Assembly: GCF_018598225.1 (NCBI RefSeq)
Contig: NZ_JAHESF010000011.1
Location: 124,001 to 188,000, forward strand
Length of the DNA stretch: 64,000 nt
Origin: Chryseosolibacter histidinae
GTDB lineage: Bacteria > Bacteroidota > Bacteroidia > Cytophagales > Cyclobacteriaceae
Direction: 5' to 3'
Made by a program: the position numbers and the translations under genes. Each line of letters opens with the position of its first letter. Within the stretch, counting starts at the first letter, position 1. Positions 18,001-27,637 of the stretch are shown in pieces. The notes beneath the pieces were generated by a model that saw nothing but the letters and a program-made list of their open reading frames with translations, was not told the origin of the DNA and ran no database searches.

Positions 18001-21000
18001 ATCACAGGCACTATGCCACTGACGGTGCCGATGTTAACAGTGGTTGAGGAAGACAAGCAGCCATTGGCATCCCTGATCACAACTTTATAGGTTCCCTGCG
18101 TGAGCGGGCTGAATGTGCCGCTGCCCTGGAAGGTTGCACCGTCATCGACGGAATAATCGTAAGGAGCTGTTCCGCCCGTGGGGCTGGTGATCGTGATGGA
18201 TCCGTTGGTGCCGGCGCAAGAAGATGCATCCGTCTTGTTGATCGTAGCTGAAATGGTGGCGCCGTTATTGACCGAAATGGTAGCCACAGACGAGACGCAC
18301 AATGCCGCATCACGCACAATGATCGCATAGCTGCCTGCTGCCAGGTTCGTAAATGAATTACCCCCCTGGAAGGTTGTACCGTTGTCTTTGGAGTACATAT
18401 AAGGTGCCAGTCCTCCGGTAACGCCCGTCACCGTAATGCTTCCGTTGCTCAGTCCGTTGCACCCCGCATCCACTTTGGCGATCACAGGCACTATTCCGCT
18501 GACGGTGCCCACGTTGGTTGTCACTGCCGAAGATGTACATCCGTTGCCATCTTTGATCACCACCTTATAGCTTCCCTGCGACACAGGGTTGAAAGTACCA
18601 CTGCCCTGGAAGGTTGCACCATCGTCGATCGAGTATTGATAAGGGGCCACGCCTCCCGTAGGACTGGTGACGGTGATAGATCCGTTGGTACCGGCGCAAG
18701 AAGACGCATCCGTCTTATTGATCGTGCCACTGATCGTGGTTCCGGCGTTGATGATGATAGAGCTTACGGAAGAAAGACAGCCATTGGCATCGCGCACCAC
18801 TATGGTATGGTTGGAGCCGGCCTGAAGTGAATTGAAGACATTCGACGTCTGGAATAACGCGCCGTTATCTTTTGAATATTGATAAGGTGTAACGCCGCCT
18901 GAAACCGCAGTGACTGTGATCACACCGTTGTCAACACCAGCACAGGCAGCATCTGTTTTAGCAATAGTAGGAATAATGGTCACGTTAGCCGTCACGGTCA
19001 CCGGCACCGGGTCGGAATCACATCCATTATTATCCCTGACAACCACCGTATAGTTTCCGGCGGCCAGTGCGGTGAAGGAGTTACCGACCTGGAAGCTTGT
19101 TCCGTTGTTGATGGAGTATCTGTAAGGAGCGGTACCACCGGTAACACCCGTGATGGTGATGCTTCCATTGTTCGTTCCATTACATGCTGCACTGCCGGTG
19201 TTGATGGTCGGAACAGGTTTGGATCCGATCGTTACAGTTACCACGGCTGTTGCATTGGCACATCCGCCTGTACCGGTTACCGTGTATCTGAAGTCATAGG
19301 TTCCTGCAGCAACGCCTGTGAAGTCTGCCACATTGCCGGTGATCACAGCACCGCTGCCATCGAGGTCTGCCCAGGCTCCACCTGTATCGGGGGTGCCATT
19401 GAGCGCTGCGAACAGATCAAATGAAGGATCGTCGCCGCAAGCTCTCGCAGTAGTATTGTCTAAGCCGGCATCGGGAGCGTTGGAAACGGCTACCGTTACC
19501 GTGGCGCTGGCGGTTCCACAACCTGCCACGGTGATGGTGTAAGTGAAGTCATAAGTTCCTGCTGTTACGCCGGTGAGATCGATCTCATCGCCGGTGATCG
19601 TACCGCCGCTGCTATCGTCGTCTGACCAGGTTCCACCCGGATCAGGTGAACCACCCAGGCTTGCGAACAGGTCGAAGTCAGTATCATTGTTACATGCTGT
19701 AACACTGTTGTTCGATCCTGCATCAGGTGTACTGTTGATGACGTTAATGGTGACAATGGCGGAAGCATTGGCACAAGGCGCTGTGCCGGTCACTGTATAC
19801 CGGAAACGATATGTTCCCGGCGTAACACCACTCAGATCGATGCTATTTCCGGTGATCACACCACCGCTGGCATCCAGATCAGTCCAGGTTCCTCCAGTGT
19901 CAGGTGAGCCACCCAGGTTGCCAAACAGGTCGAAGGCGGTTGCTGAAACACAAGCGGTAACATTGCCGGGGGTTCCGGGATCAGGAGCGATCGTAACGGT
20001 CACGGCGAGATCAGCTGTAGCATCAGCACATCCGGTTGCGCCAGGCACTGTGTATCTGAAATTATAAGTGCCTGCCGTCGTTACGCCGCTGAAGTTTGCC
20101 GCGTTACCCGTGATCACGGCGCCGCTGCCATCCAGATCCGCCCAGGTTCCGCCCGTATCAGGTGTGCCATTGAGGGCTGCCAGCAGATCAAAAGCCGTCT
20201 CCGAGCTACAAATATCTGCCGTGTTATCCGCACCTGCATCCGGAGGATTGGTCACCTGCACCGTAACGGTAGCGCTTGCTGTTCCGCAGCCCGTAACAGT
20301 AACTGTGTAAGTAAAATCATAGGTGCCGGCGGCAACGCCGGTCAGGTCGATGGTATTGCCAGTGATCACACCACCGCTGCCATCATCGTCAGACCAGGTA
20401 CCACCTGCATCCGGGGTTCCGCCCAGGCTGGTGAAAAGATTGAGCGCCGTGTTGGTGTTGCAAGCCGAAACAGTGTTGTCGGTGCCGGGGTCCGGTGTTC
20501 CGATGATCACGTTCAGGGTTACGATGGCCGTTGCGTTAGCACAAGGTCCGGTTCCTGTTACAGTATACCGGAACCTGTAATTGCCACTGGTAGTAACACC
20601 TGTAAGATTAACAGCGTTTCCGGTGATCACACCACCGCTGGCATCCAGATCGGCCCACGCGCCGCCAGCATCGGGTGTACCGCCGAGCTCGCTGAAAAGA
20701 TCAAACGCAGTTTCTGTATTGCAGACAGTAGCCCCACCGGGAGTTCCGGCATCAGGCGCTGCAGTAACATTGACGGTCACGATCGCAGTTGCGTTGGCAC
20801 AACCACCTGTACCCGTCACAGTATATTGAAAATCATAACTACCCGTTGCTACACCCGTGAAGTTGGCGTTGTTACCCGTGATCACAGCACCGCTGCCATC
20901 AAGATCAGTCCAGGTGCCGCCAGTGTCGGGGCTTCCGGTCAACAGGTTAAAGAGATTGAGCGCGGTCTGCGTACTGCAGGCAGTGGCAACACCTCCGCCT

Positions 21001-24000
21001 GTTCCCGCATCAGGAGCATCCGTTACGGTTACGGTAACAGTTGCGCTTGCAGTACCACATCCCGCTAAGGTCACGGTATAGGTGAAGTCATAAGTGCCAG
21101 CTGCAACGCCCGTGAGATCGATATTGTCACCGGTGATGGTACCACCGCTGCCATCATCGTCAGCCCAGACGCCGCCCGGATCAGGCGTGCCTCCGAGGTT
21201 GCCGAACAGATCGAATGAAGTGTCATTGTTACAAGCCGAAGCAGTGTTATCTGTACCAGCGTCAGGTGTTCCATTGACCACCGTGACTGTTACGATGGCA
21301 GAAGCGTTGGCACAAGGTGCTGTTCCTGTAACGGTATACCGGAACCTGTAAGTACCTGGTGTTACCGTTGTAAGGTTCACGTTATTGCCCGACAGCACAC
21401 CACCGCTGGCATCGAGATCGGTCCAGGCGCCACCTGCATCAGGCGTGCCACCCAGCTCTGCCAAAAGATTGAGGGCGGTCACAGTATTACAAGCAGAAGT
21501 AGCATCGTCTGTACCCGCATTGGGCGCATCGGTCACCTCCACGACGAGAATAGCCATGTCTGTACAGCTGCCTACCGTGATGCTGTACCGGAAAGCATAA
21601 GAGTCTTCGGCCACACCCGTGAAGTTGGCCATATTGCCTGTGATCACGGCTCCGCTGCCATCGAGATCAGTCCAGGTGCCACCATTGTCTGGCGAACCAC
21701 CCATGGCGGCGAGCAGATCGAATGCTGTGTTACTGTTACATACCTGAGTAAGACTACCCATCGTACCCGCGTTCGGTGAAAGGGATACATCTACTGTTAC
21801 AATAGCACTCGCAGTGCCGCAAGAACCCGCCGTTACAGTATACCTGAAGCGATAGGCGCCTGCCGTAGTTACCGTGGTCAGGTTAGCGTGATTGCCCGTG
21901 ATTGTAGCACCGCTGCCGTCAAGGTCAGTCCAGGAGCCACCACCGTTAGGCGTACCGCCCAGGCTGGTGAACAGGTTCAGGTTTGTTATATTATTACATG
22001 CCGAAACCGTGCTATTGGAGCCTGGATCAGGTGTTCCGTTGACAACATTCACCGTTACAATGGCAGTCGCGTTGGCGCAAGGGGCCGTGCCTGTCACTGT
22101 GTACCGGAACCTGTAGCTGTTGCCTGAAGTCACACCCGTGAGGTCGATGTTGTCACCTGTCATCACGCCACCGCTGGCGTCAAGGTCGGTCCACGTTCCG
22201 CCTGCATCCGGTGTGCCACCCAGCTCAGCAAAAAGATCGAGGGCAGTCTCCGTGTTACAAGCCGTGACCGCGCCATCCGCTCCGGCATCAGGCGCAGGTG
22301 TTACAACAACATTAATATCGATTGGCGTACCGTTACAACCTGCCGCGTGGGGAGTGATCCGGTACGTTACGGTCTGGTCTACTGCAGTTGGGTTCACCAA
22401 TGTCTGGGTGATCGTGTTGCCTGTACCTGCTGCGGCACCGGTAACACCACCCGGGTTGCTCTGGATGATCCATGTAAAGCTGGTGGCGGCACCGTTGGGA
22501 CTGGTGATCGCAATGTTGGTAGCTGTTCCGCTACAGATGGTGGCGCCTGAAGCTGCAACATCCGGGATCGGGTTAACAGTGACAATCACCGTGGTAGAAC
22601 GGCTACACGTTCCTGCCGTAGCAGTGATCGTATACGTCGCGGTTCCCTGCGCCGCGCCTGTGGTAGTCAGTGCCTGCACGATCGAAGCACCACTGCCTGC
22701 CGCGGCGCCGGTCACGCCGGATTGTACTACTGTCCAGCTGATGGTGGTACCCGCTACGTTGTTGGGATTGCTTAATGTGATGCCGGTATTAGCTCCCGAG
22801 CAGATAGTCTGCGCGCCGGGAACTGCCGAGATGGTCGGCGTGGGATTAACAATAACATTGATGTCAATAAACGCACCGTTGCAGGTTGCATTATGCGGTG
22901 TGATCCTGTAGGTAACGGTTTGTGCCGTGCCCGTAGGATTCACGAGGAGCTGGGCGATGGTGTTGCCCGAACCTGCTACCGCACCCGTTACTCCTCCGGG
23001 GTTGCTTTGGATGGTCCATGTAAAGCTTGTGGCCAGTCCATTCGGGCTGGTGATGGCGATGTTTGTCTGATCACCGCTACAGATCGTGGCGCCCGAGGCA
23101 GCTACATCCGGTAACGGGTTCACGGTTACAGTAACGGTGGTTGAGCTGCTGCAGGTACCTGCAGTGGCCGTCACCGTGTACGTTGCTGTTCCCTGTGCGG
23201 CGCCTGTGGTAGTCAACGCTTGTGCGATCGAGGTGCCGCTGCCTGCTGTTGCACCGGTCACGCCGGATTGTACTACCGTCCAGGTGATGGTGGTACCCGC
23301 TACGTTGTTAGGATTGCTCAGGGTAATGTTGGTACTGCCTCCGGAACAGATGGTCTGTGCGGTGGGCGTAGCCTGTATGGTTGGCTTGGGATTAACAATG
23401 ACGTTGATGTCGATGAACGTACCATCGCAGGTTGCGCTATGGGGCGTGATCCTGTAGGTAACGGTTTGCGCCGTGTTCGTAGGGTTGGTCAGCGTTTGCG
23501 CGATGGTGTTGCCGGTGCCAGCGGATGCGCCTGTTACACCACCAGCATTGCTTTGAATAATCCAGGTGAAACTTGTGGCTGCGCCGTTCGGGCTGGTGAT
23601 GGCGATGTTGGTAGCGTCTCCACTACAGATGGTAGCGCCAGAAGCCGCAACATCCGGGATCGGATTAACGGTAACAATTACTGTCGTTGTACTGCTACAG
23701 GTTCCCGCGGTGGCGGTAACCGTGTACGTCGCTGTACCTGGAACTGCAGCTGTGGTGGTCAATGTTTGTGCGATCGAAGTACCGCTACCTGCTGTTGCAC
23801 CGGTCACGCCAGACTGTACTACAGTCCAGGTGATGGTAGTACCTGCCACGTTGTTGGGATTGCTCAGGGTAATGGCTGTAGCATCTCCCGAACAGATCGA
23901 TTGTGCCGTGGGGGCAGCCAGAACTGTAGGCTTCGGGTTCACGATCACGTTGATATCTATAAAAGTACCGTCACATCCTGCTGCATGCGGTGTGATCCTG

Positions 24001-27000
24001 TACGTAACAGTTTGCGCTGTGTTTGTAGGATTGGTCAGCGTTTGCGCGATGGTGTTACCGGTGCCGGCTGACGCGCCTGTTACACCACCAGCATTGCTTT
24101 GAATAATCCAGGTGAAACTTGTGGCAACACCGTTCGGGCTGGTGATGGCGATGTTGGTGGCATCTCCGCTACAGATGGTAGCACCGGAGGCGGCCACATC
24201 CGGAATCGGGTTAACCGTAACCACTACTGTAGTTGTACTGCTACAGGTTCCTGCGGTGGCGGTAATAGTATAAGTTGCCGTTCCCTGCGCTGCGCCTGTG
24301 GTTGTTAATGTCTGTGCAATAGAGGTACCACTGCCTGCGGTTGCGCCGGTCACGCCGGATTGTACTACCGTCCAGCTGATGGTGGTACCCGCTACGTTAT
24401 TGGGGTTACTCAGCGTGATGCCAGTAGCGTCTCCAGAGCAGATCGTTTGTGCGGCCGGCGTAGCCAGTACAGTAGGCCTCGGGCTCACGATCACGTTGAT
24501 GTCTATAAAAGCGCCGTTGCAGGAGCCCGCGTGTGGCGTGATCCTGTAAGTAACGGTTTGTGCTGTATTAGTAGGGTTGGTCAGTGTCTGCGCGATGGTA
24601 TTGCCAGTGCCGGCTGCTGCGCCCGTTACACCACCCGGGTTGTTTTGAATAACCCACGTGAAGCTCGTGGCCACGCCGTTCGGACTGGTGATAGCAATGT
24701 TGGTTGCATCCCCGCTACAGATCGTAGCACCAGAGGCGGCAACATCCGGCAACGGGTTTACCGTTACGATCACGGTCGTTGTGCTGCTGCAAGATCCTGC
24801 AGTAGCTGTAACCGTATAAGTAGCGGTTCCCTGTACCGCGGCGGTGGTGGTCAATGTCTGTGTAATAGAGGTGCCACTGCCTGCCGTGGCGCCGGTCACG
24901 CCGGATTGTACTACCGTCCAGCTGATCGTTGTTCCTGCTACGTTGTTGGGATTGCTCAGCGTGATGGCAGTAGCATCGCCGGAGCAAATGGTTTGTGCTG
25001 CGGGTGTGGCCAGTATCGTAGGCCGCGGGCTCACGATCACATTAATATCGAGTGGCGCGCCGTTGCACGAGCCGACGTGGGGTGTGATCCTGTAAGTGAC
25101 GGTCTGTGCTGTGTTGGTCGGGTTGGTCAGCGTCTGGGCAATGGTGCTGCCCGAACCTGCTGCGGCACCCGTTACACCACCCGGATTATTCTGGATGATC
25201 CAATCGAAGCTTGTGGCAAGACCGTTCGGACTGGTGATGGCAATGTTGGTTGCATCTCCGCTACAAATAGTAGCGCCTGATGCGGCAACGTTCGGCAACG
25301 GATTCACCGTTACAATTACGTTCACTGAGCTGCTGCAGGTTCCGGCGGTAGCAGTCACAGTATACGCTGCTGTGCCCTGAACCGCTCCTGTGGTGGTAAG
25401 GGTCTGTGCGATCGAGGTACCACTACCTGCGGTGGCACCGGTTACACCAGACTGTACTACAGTCCAGGTGATGGTTGTACCTGCCACGTTGTTAGGATTG
25501 CTCAACGTAATGGCGGTAGCATCTCCTGAACAGATCGTTTGTGCGGCCGGGGTAGCCAGTATCGTGGGCCTGGGGTTCACGATCACATTAATATCAAGTG
25601 GAGCGCCAGCGCACGAAGCAGTGTGCGGCGTGATCCTGTAAGTCACGGTCTGCGCAACGTTGGTCGGGTTCGTCAGTGTCTGAGCGATCGTGCTCCCCGA
25701 GCCTGCGACAGCACCAGTTACACCACCCGGGTTGTTCTGGATGATCCAGTCAAAGCTTGTGGCCAGGCCGTTCGGGCTGGTGATGGCAATATTGGTCGCA
25801 TCTCCGCTACAGATCGTCGCGCCGGATGCTGCAACATTCGGAATCGGATTTACGGTTACAACCACATTCACCGAGCTGCTGCACGTTCCTGCAGTTGCGG
25901 TCACAGTATACGTGGCTGTGCCTTGAGCCGCTCCTGTGGTGGTCAGCGTCTGTGCGATGGATGTGCCAGTACCCGCGGTTGCACCCGTTACACCAGACTG
26001 TACCACAGTCCAGCTGATGGTAGTACCCGGTACGCTGTTGGGGTTGCTCAGTGCAATGGCGGTAGCATCTCCAGAGCAGATCGTTTGTGCGGCGGGAGTA
26101 GCCAGTATCGTGGGTCTCGGATTAACGATCACATTAATATCGATCGGTGTACCATTACAGGCTGCACTGTGGGGCGTGATCCTGTAAGTAACGGTTTGCG
26201 CCGTGGTGGTCGGGTTGGTCAGCGTCTGCGCGATGGTGCTGCCGGAGCCGGCAACTGCGCCCGTTACACCGCCGGGGTTGCTTTGAATGATCCAGTCAAA
26301 GCTTGTCGCCAGGCCGTTGGGGGTGGTGATGGCAATATTGGTTGCGTCTCCGCTACAGATGGTGGCACCTGATGCCGCTACCGTGGGAAGCGCCGTAACT
26401 ACTACGGTGATATTCGGTGCGTCATTGAAAACTGGTGTACAGGAAGACAAGGAAGCTTTTACCCGGATGGTGTGCGTGCCTACGGAAAGTCCTGAGATCG
26501 GAGGCACAACCACTGCGCCGCCTGTACCCATAACCGTGGCAATGACCGGTGCGGAAGGACCTGTTCCATCCAGTACTTCGTACGTTACGCCCGGGTCTGA
26601 AGGGTTATCGATCTGCATCGAAAAGTCTTCACCCTCACAAAGGGCTGCGTCTGCTGTTGAGATGGTGAACGGGTTCGGCACGTCATCCACCACAGTGAAG
26701 TTTTGGGTGTATGAGCAGTCGGAATAGTTGTCTTCGATCAATACAGTGTAGACGCCGCCTGGCAATGCTGTTGTCGGAAATCCTGCGGCAGTGAGCTGAT
26801 TGGCGAGGTTAAGCGTGATAGGCGTTGTACCCGTAACCGAGTTCGAGACCAACGGGAGACCCGTCAGTGAATTGTCTGAACTCCATGTTACCTTAAATGA
26901 TCCGCCAGCAGGAACTGAAGTAACCGCTGCGGGTGGTGTCATGGCTGGAGGTGTAAAGCCAGGATAAGTGATCGACCCACCCGAGAATTGAATCTCTATT

Positions 27001-27461
27001 TGACCTGACAAGGGGGAGCAGGACTCGTTGAATAAGTCAGTGGTACCTGTGGTAATAGAGGTAATTGTTGGTAGATTAACCAATGGAAATCTTGGGTAAC
27101 TGCCACCGTAGCGCGGTGTTCGAATTACTGACGCATTGTCTGAGATAAAGAAATCATAGTTACCGCTTATCGAAGTTCCTGGGTTATAAGTAAAAGAATT
27201 TCCAACAGGAATGCTTGCTACGGGGAAACTTGTGGACTCATCCGTTCCGTCAAAAACAAAGGCCAATGTAGCCACGCCACCATTCGCAGCATTTACTTTA
27301 AAAATAACAGAACCGTTTGAAGACCCGTCGCAGGGATTCAAAACAGTTATGTCAATGTTCATTGTTGAACTCTTATAATTAATCGTCTGACTCCTCGCTG
27401 CGCCCCATAGAAGAAAAAATGCAGCCAGTAGAAAAAGTCTCTTACGAACGCAAGATGCCAT
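15099..27461 (-). CDS. Giant T9SS-exported repeat adhesin (SprB-like)
   Basis: A protein of about 4,120 residues. In order: signal peptide (KRLFLLAAFFLLWGAARSQ); a unique region to about residue 355; 15 PKD-like repeats of about 91 residues (two alternating types, each starting near ICSGDAT); 12 repeats of about 85 residues (ACN...LGGTPDAGGTW); nine consecutive SprB-type repeats of about 81 residues (NGSITVTGVTGG, APYxYSxDNG, VVRDxNGC); a unique stretch containing a tenth SprB repeat; and a C-terminal type B T9SS domain (PNIFTPNDDDINDVF, SRWGKSVY, GVYFYQLKV). Its plan matches SprB, the mobile gliding adhesin of Flavobacterium; adhesion or gliding is inferred. I chose the Met that opens the signal peptide; the frame is open 31 codons further. 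Confidence 0.9.
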   Translation of the reverse strand: MASCVRKRLFLLAAFFLLWGAARSQTINYKSSTMNIDITVLNPCDGSSNGSVIFKVNAANGGVATLAFVFDGTDESTSFPVASIPVGNSFTYNPGTSISGNYDFFISDNASVIRTPRYGGSYPRFPLVNLPTITSITTGTTDLFNESCSPLSGQIEIQFSGGSITYPGFTPPAMTPPAAVTSVPAGGSFKVTWSSDNSLTGLPLVSNSVTGTTPITLNLANQLTAAGFPTTALPGGVYTVLIEDNYSDCSYTQNFTVVDDVPNPFTISTADAALCEGEDFSMQIDNPSDPGVTYEVLDGTGPSAPVIATVMGTGGAVVVPPISGLSVGTHTIRVKASLSSCTPVFNDAPNITVVVTALPTVAASGATICSGDATNIAITTPNGLATSFDWIIQSNPGGVTGAVAGSGSTIAQTLTNPTTTAQTVTYRITPHSAACNGTPIDINVIVNPRPTILATPAAQTICSGDATAIALSNPNSVPGTTISWTVVQSGVTGATAGTGTSIAQTLTTTGAAQGTATYTVTATAGTCSSSVNVVVTVNPIPNVAASGATICSGDATNIAITSPNGLATSFDWIIQNNPGGVTGAVAGSGSTIAQTLTNPTNVAQTVTYRITPHTASCAGAPLDINVIVNPRPTILATPAAQTICSGDATAITLSNPNNVAGTTITWTVVQSGVTGATAGSGTSIAQTLTTTGAVQGTAAYTVTATAGTCSSSVNVIVTVNPLPNVAASGATICSGDATNIAITSPNGLATSFDWIIQNNPGGVTGAAAGSGSTIAQTLTNPTNTAQTVTYRITPHVGSCNGAPLDINVIVSPRPTILATPAAQTICSGDATAITLSNPNNVAGTTISWTVVQSGVTGATAGSGTSITQTLTTTAAVQGTATYTVTATAGSCSSTTTVIVTVNPLPDVAASGATICSGDATNIAITSPNGVATSFTWVIQNNPGGVTGAAAGTGNTIAQTLTNPTNTAQTVTYRITPHAGSCNGAFIDINVIVSPRPTVLATPAAQTICSGDATGITLSNPNNVAGTTISWTVVQSGVTGATAGSGTSIAQTLTTTGAAQGTATYTITATAGTCSSTTTVVVTVNPIPDVAASGATICSGDATNIAITSPNGVATSFTWIIQSNAGGVTGASAGTGNTIAQTLTNPTNTAQTVTYRITPHAAGCDGTFIDINVIVNPKPTVLAAPTAQSICSGDATAITLSNPNNVAGTTITWTVVQSGVTGATAGSGTSIAQTLTTTAAVPGTATYTVTATAGTCSSTTTVIVTVNPIPDVAASGATICSGDATNIAITSPNGAATSFTWIIQSNAGGVTGASAGTGNTIAQTLTNPTNTAQTVTYRITPHSATCDGTFIDINVIVNPKPTIQATPTAQTICSGGSTNITLSNPNNVAGTTITWTVVQSGVTGATAGSGTSIAQALTTTGAAQGTATYTVTATAGTCSSSTTVTVTVNPLPDVAASGATICSGDQTNIAITSPNGLATSFTWTIQSNPGGVTGAVAGSGNTIAQLLVNPTGTAQTVTYRITPHNATCNGAFIDINVIVNPTPTISAVPGAQTICSGANTGITLSNPNNVAGTTISWTVVQSGVTGAAAGSGASIVQALTTTGAAQGTATYTITATAGTCSRSTTVIVTVNPIPDVAASGATICSGTATNIAITSPNGAATSFTWIIQSNPGGVTGAAAGTGNTITQTLVNPTAVDQTVTYRITPHAAGCNGTPIDINVVVTPAPDAGADGAVTACNTETALDLFAELGGTPDAGGTWTDLDASGGVMTGDNIDLTGVTSGNSYRFRYTVTGTAPCANATAIVTVNVVNGTPDPGSNSTVSACNNITNLNLFTSLGGTPNGGGSWTDLDGSGATITGNHANLTTVTTAGAYRFRYTVTAGSCGTASAIVTVDVSLSPNAGTMGSLTQVCNSNTAFDLLAAMGGSPDNGGTWTDLDGSGAVITGNMANFTGVAEDSYAFRYSITVGSCTDMAILVVEVTDAPNAGTDDATSACNTVTALNLLAELGGTPDAGGAWTDLDASGGVLSGNNVNLTTVTPGTYRFRYTVTGTAPCANASAIVTVTVVNGTPDAGTDNTASACNNDTSFDLFGNLGGTPDPGGVWADDDGSGGTITGDNIDLTGVAAGTYDFTYTVTLAGCGTASATVTVTVTDAPDAGTGGGVATACSTQTALNLFNLLTGSPDTGGTWTDLDGSGAVITGNNANFTGVATGSYDFQYTVTGTGGCANATAIVTVNVTAAPDAGTPGGATVCNTETAFDLFSELGGTPDAGGAWADLDASGGVITGNAVNLTGVTTSGNYRFRYTVTGTGPCANATAIVTLNVIIGTPDPGTDNTVSACNTNTALNLFTSLGGTPDAGGTWSDDDGSGGVITGNTIDLTGVAAGTYDFTYTVTVTGCGTASATVTVQVTNPPDAGADNTADICSSETAFDLLAALNGTPDTGGTWADLDGSGAVITGNAANFSGVTTAGTYNFRYTVPGATGCADATADLAVTVTIAPDPGTPGNVTACVSATAFDLFGNLGGSPDTGGTWTDLDASGGVITGNSIDLSGVTPGTYRFRYTVTGTAPCANASAIVTINVINSTPDAGSNNSVTACNNDTDFDLFASLGGSPDPGGTWSDDDSSGGTITGDEIDLTGVTAGTYDFTYTITVAGCGTASATVTVAVSNAPDAGLDNTTARACGDDPSFDLFAALNGTPDTGGAWADLDGSGAVITGNVADFTGVAAGTYDFRYTVTGTGGCANATAVVTVTIGSKPVPTINTGSAACNGTNNGSITITGVTGGTAPYRYSINNGTSFQVGNSFTALAAGNYTVVVRDNNGCDSDPVPVTVTANVTIIPTIAKTDAACAGVDNGVITVTAVSGGVTPYQYSKDNGALFQTSNVFNSLQAGSNHTIVVRDANGCLSSVSSIIINAGTTISGTINKTDASSCAGTNGSITVTSPTGGVAPYQYSIDDGATFQGSGTFNPVSQGSYKVVIKDGNGCTSSAVTTNVGTVSGIVPVIAKVDAGCNGLSNGSITVTGVTGGLAPYMYSKDNGTTFQGGNSFTNLAAGSYAIIVRDAALCVSSVATISVNNGATISATINKTDASSCAGTNGSITITSPTGGTAPYDYSVDDGATFQGSGTFSPLTQGTYKVVIRDANGCLSSSTTVNIGTVSGIVPVIAKVDAGCNGLSNGSITVTGVTGGLAPYMYSKDNGATFQGGNSFTNLAAGNYAIIVRDAALCVSSVATISVNNGATISATINKTDASSCAGTNGSITITSPTGGTAPYDYSVDDGATFQGSGTFSPLAQGTYKVVIRDANGCLSSAVTINIGTVSGILPVIAKVDASCNGQTNGSITVTGVTGGLAPYTYSKDNGATFQGGNVFTNLASGNYAIIVRDASLCVSSVFTIAINNGITISASINKTDESCTGGDGVITITNPAGGATPYQFSINNGTSFQASGTFNNLALGVYSVVVRDNNGCTSSPATTAISKPSNCNGGGGTGLCSTVRIVPDPSPAQCTLSNGSIIFRIRPFVPAVNNTGVKISIVGTSTTNQTIARTQYNDSVFTALPIGTYAYAIEYGDVSCTKTGQVTIDQSGTVGTPLASNIIGPVCAGASTGTIILDVPGETGNILEWSLDAGITDPFKPFVAGGLVSGIPAGPAPTFERVISVRRNSADPCYASVRITIQDANPAINATFNITAATCSGNDGAITDIAASGGSGSGYQYSIDGGVNFQSGTSFTNLTGGAYILKVRDGLGCEKDINVNVTFPGFINATITQTNASCSNNATSGTITVTITDPGAFKVALSTDQFNEPADADYQNYQNPSVTFKDLSRNQYFIYMKSVAAACPTRSAPITISGAFALSFVAEPRCSGTDLSLALTDIVGDPGGAFEVWVYRKFTNVVVEKIQPGAIPATGSLFLSGADHSFLTTPDEYQLQMVQISPSAFCEIRSPLVDFTTPDRLYSPFAKTQESYPDIPTGTIQFTNFEGGTTAYDIRIELDSAASPALPFFETKWEEVTLNNDQRYEKIYRNLPPGRYIVQVVDSFGCSIENIARVKLDKNIFVPNIFTPNDDDINDVFFIRNLPQDDNTPVKLVITSRWGKSVYTTDKYKNNWKGEGAVDGVYFYQLKVGNAEPLNGWVEILRGQKP
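17040..19225 (-). repeat. Nine SprB-type repeats inside the giant gene
   Basis: Nine units of about 240 bases alternate between two types, one beginning PVIAKVDAGCNG and one beginning TINKTDASSCAGTNG. The two-unit period is about 480 bases, and the copies near 17.55 and 18.03 kb are almost identical at DNA level, which points to recent amplification. Boundaries are approximate. Confidence 0.85.
19225..22300 (-). repeat. Twelve GGTPDAGGTW repeats with a three-unit period
   Basis: Twelve units of about 255 bases, each encoding ACN...DLFxxLGGTPDxGGTWxDxDxSGG and ending in a TYxFxYTVTG strand. The DASGG / DDDGSGG / LDGSGA variants recur in the same order in units 4-6, 7-9 and 10-12, so the real duplication unit is about 765 bases. 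Boundaries are approximate. Confidence 0.85.
22300..26400 (-). repeat. Fifteen alternating PKD-like repeats
   Basis: Eight units of type A (ASGATICSGDATNIAI, then ITPHxAxCNG) alternate with seven of type B (AAQTICSGDATAITLSNPN, then TVVQSGVTGATAG). The A+B pair is about 182 residues or 546 bases. Boundaries are approximate. Confidence 0.85.
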
Positions 27462-27637
27462 TGGTAGTTGGTATGTTAACATTGACGCCATGATCCTATT
27501 CAGGCATGCTGATAGATATCCAATTAAAAAATATAGTAACCGGTTATCATCCAAATATGGACACTGCTGACAGCATGCCGCCTTTAAAAAGTACCTTACT
27601 CTGTTTCAGGTAATATTTAGTTTAAAAAATAAGTTTT

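Noticed and set aside
22120-26372. Long open frames (about 260-305 codons) on the plus strand, antisense to the giant adhesin gene
   Set aside because: They repeat with the adhesin's domains, have low-complexity Cys/Gly/Arg- or Val/Pro-rich products with no known fold, and are explained by codon bias in the repeats on the other strand.
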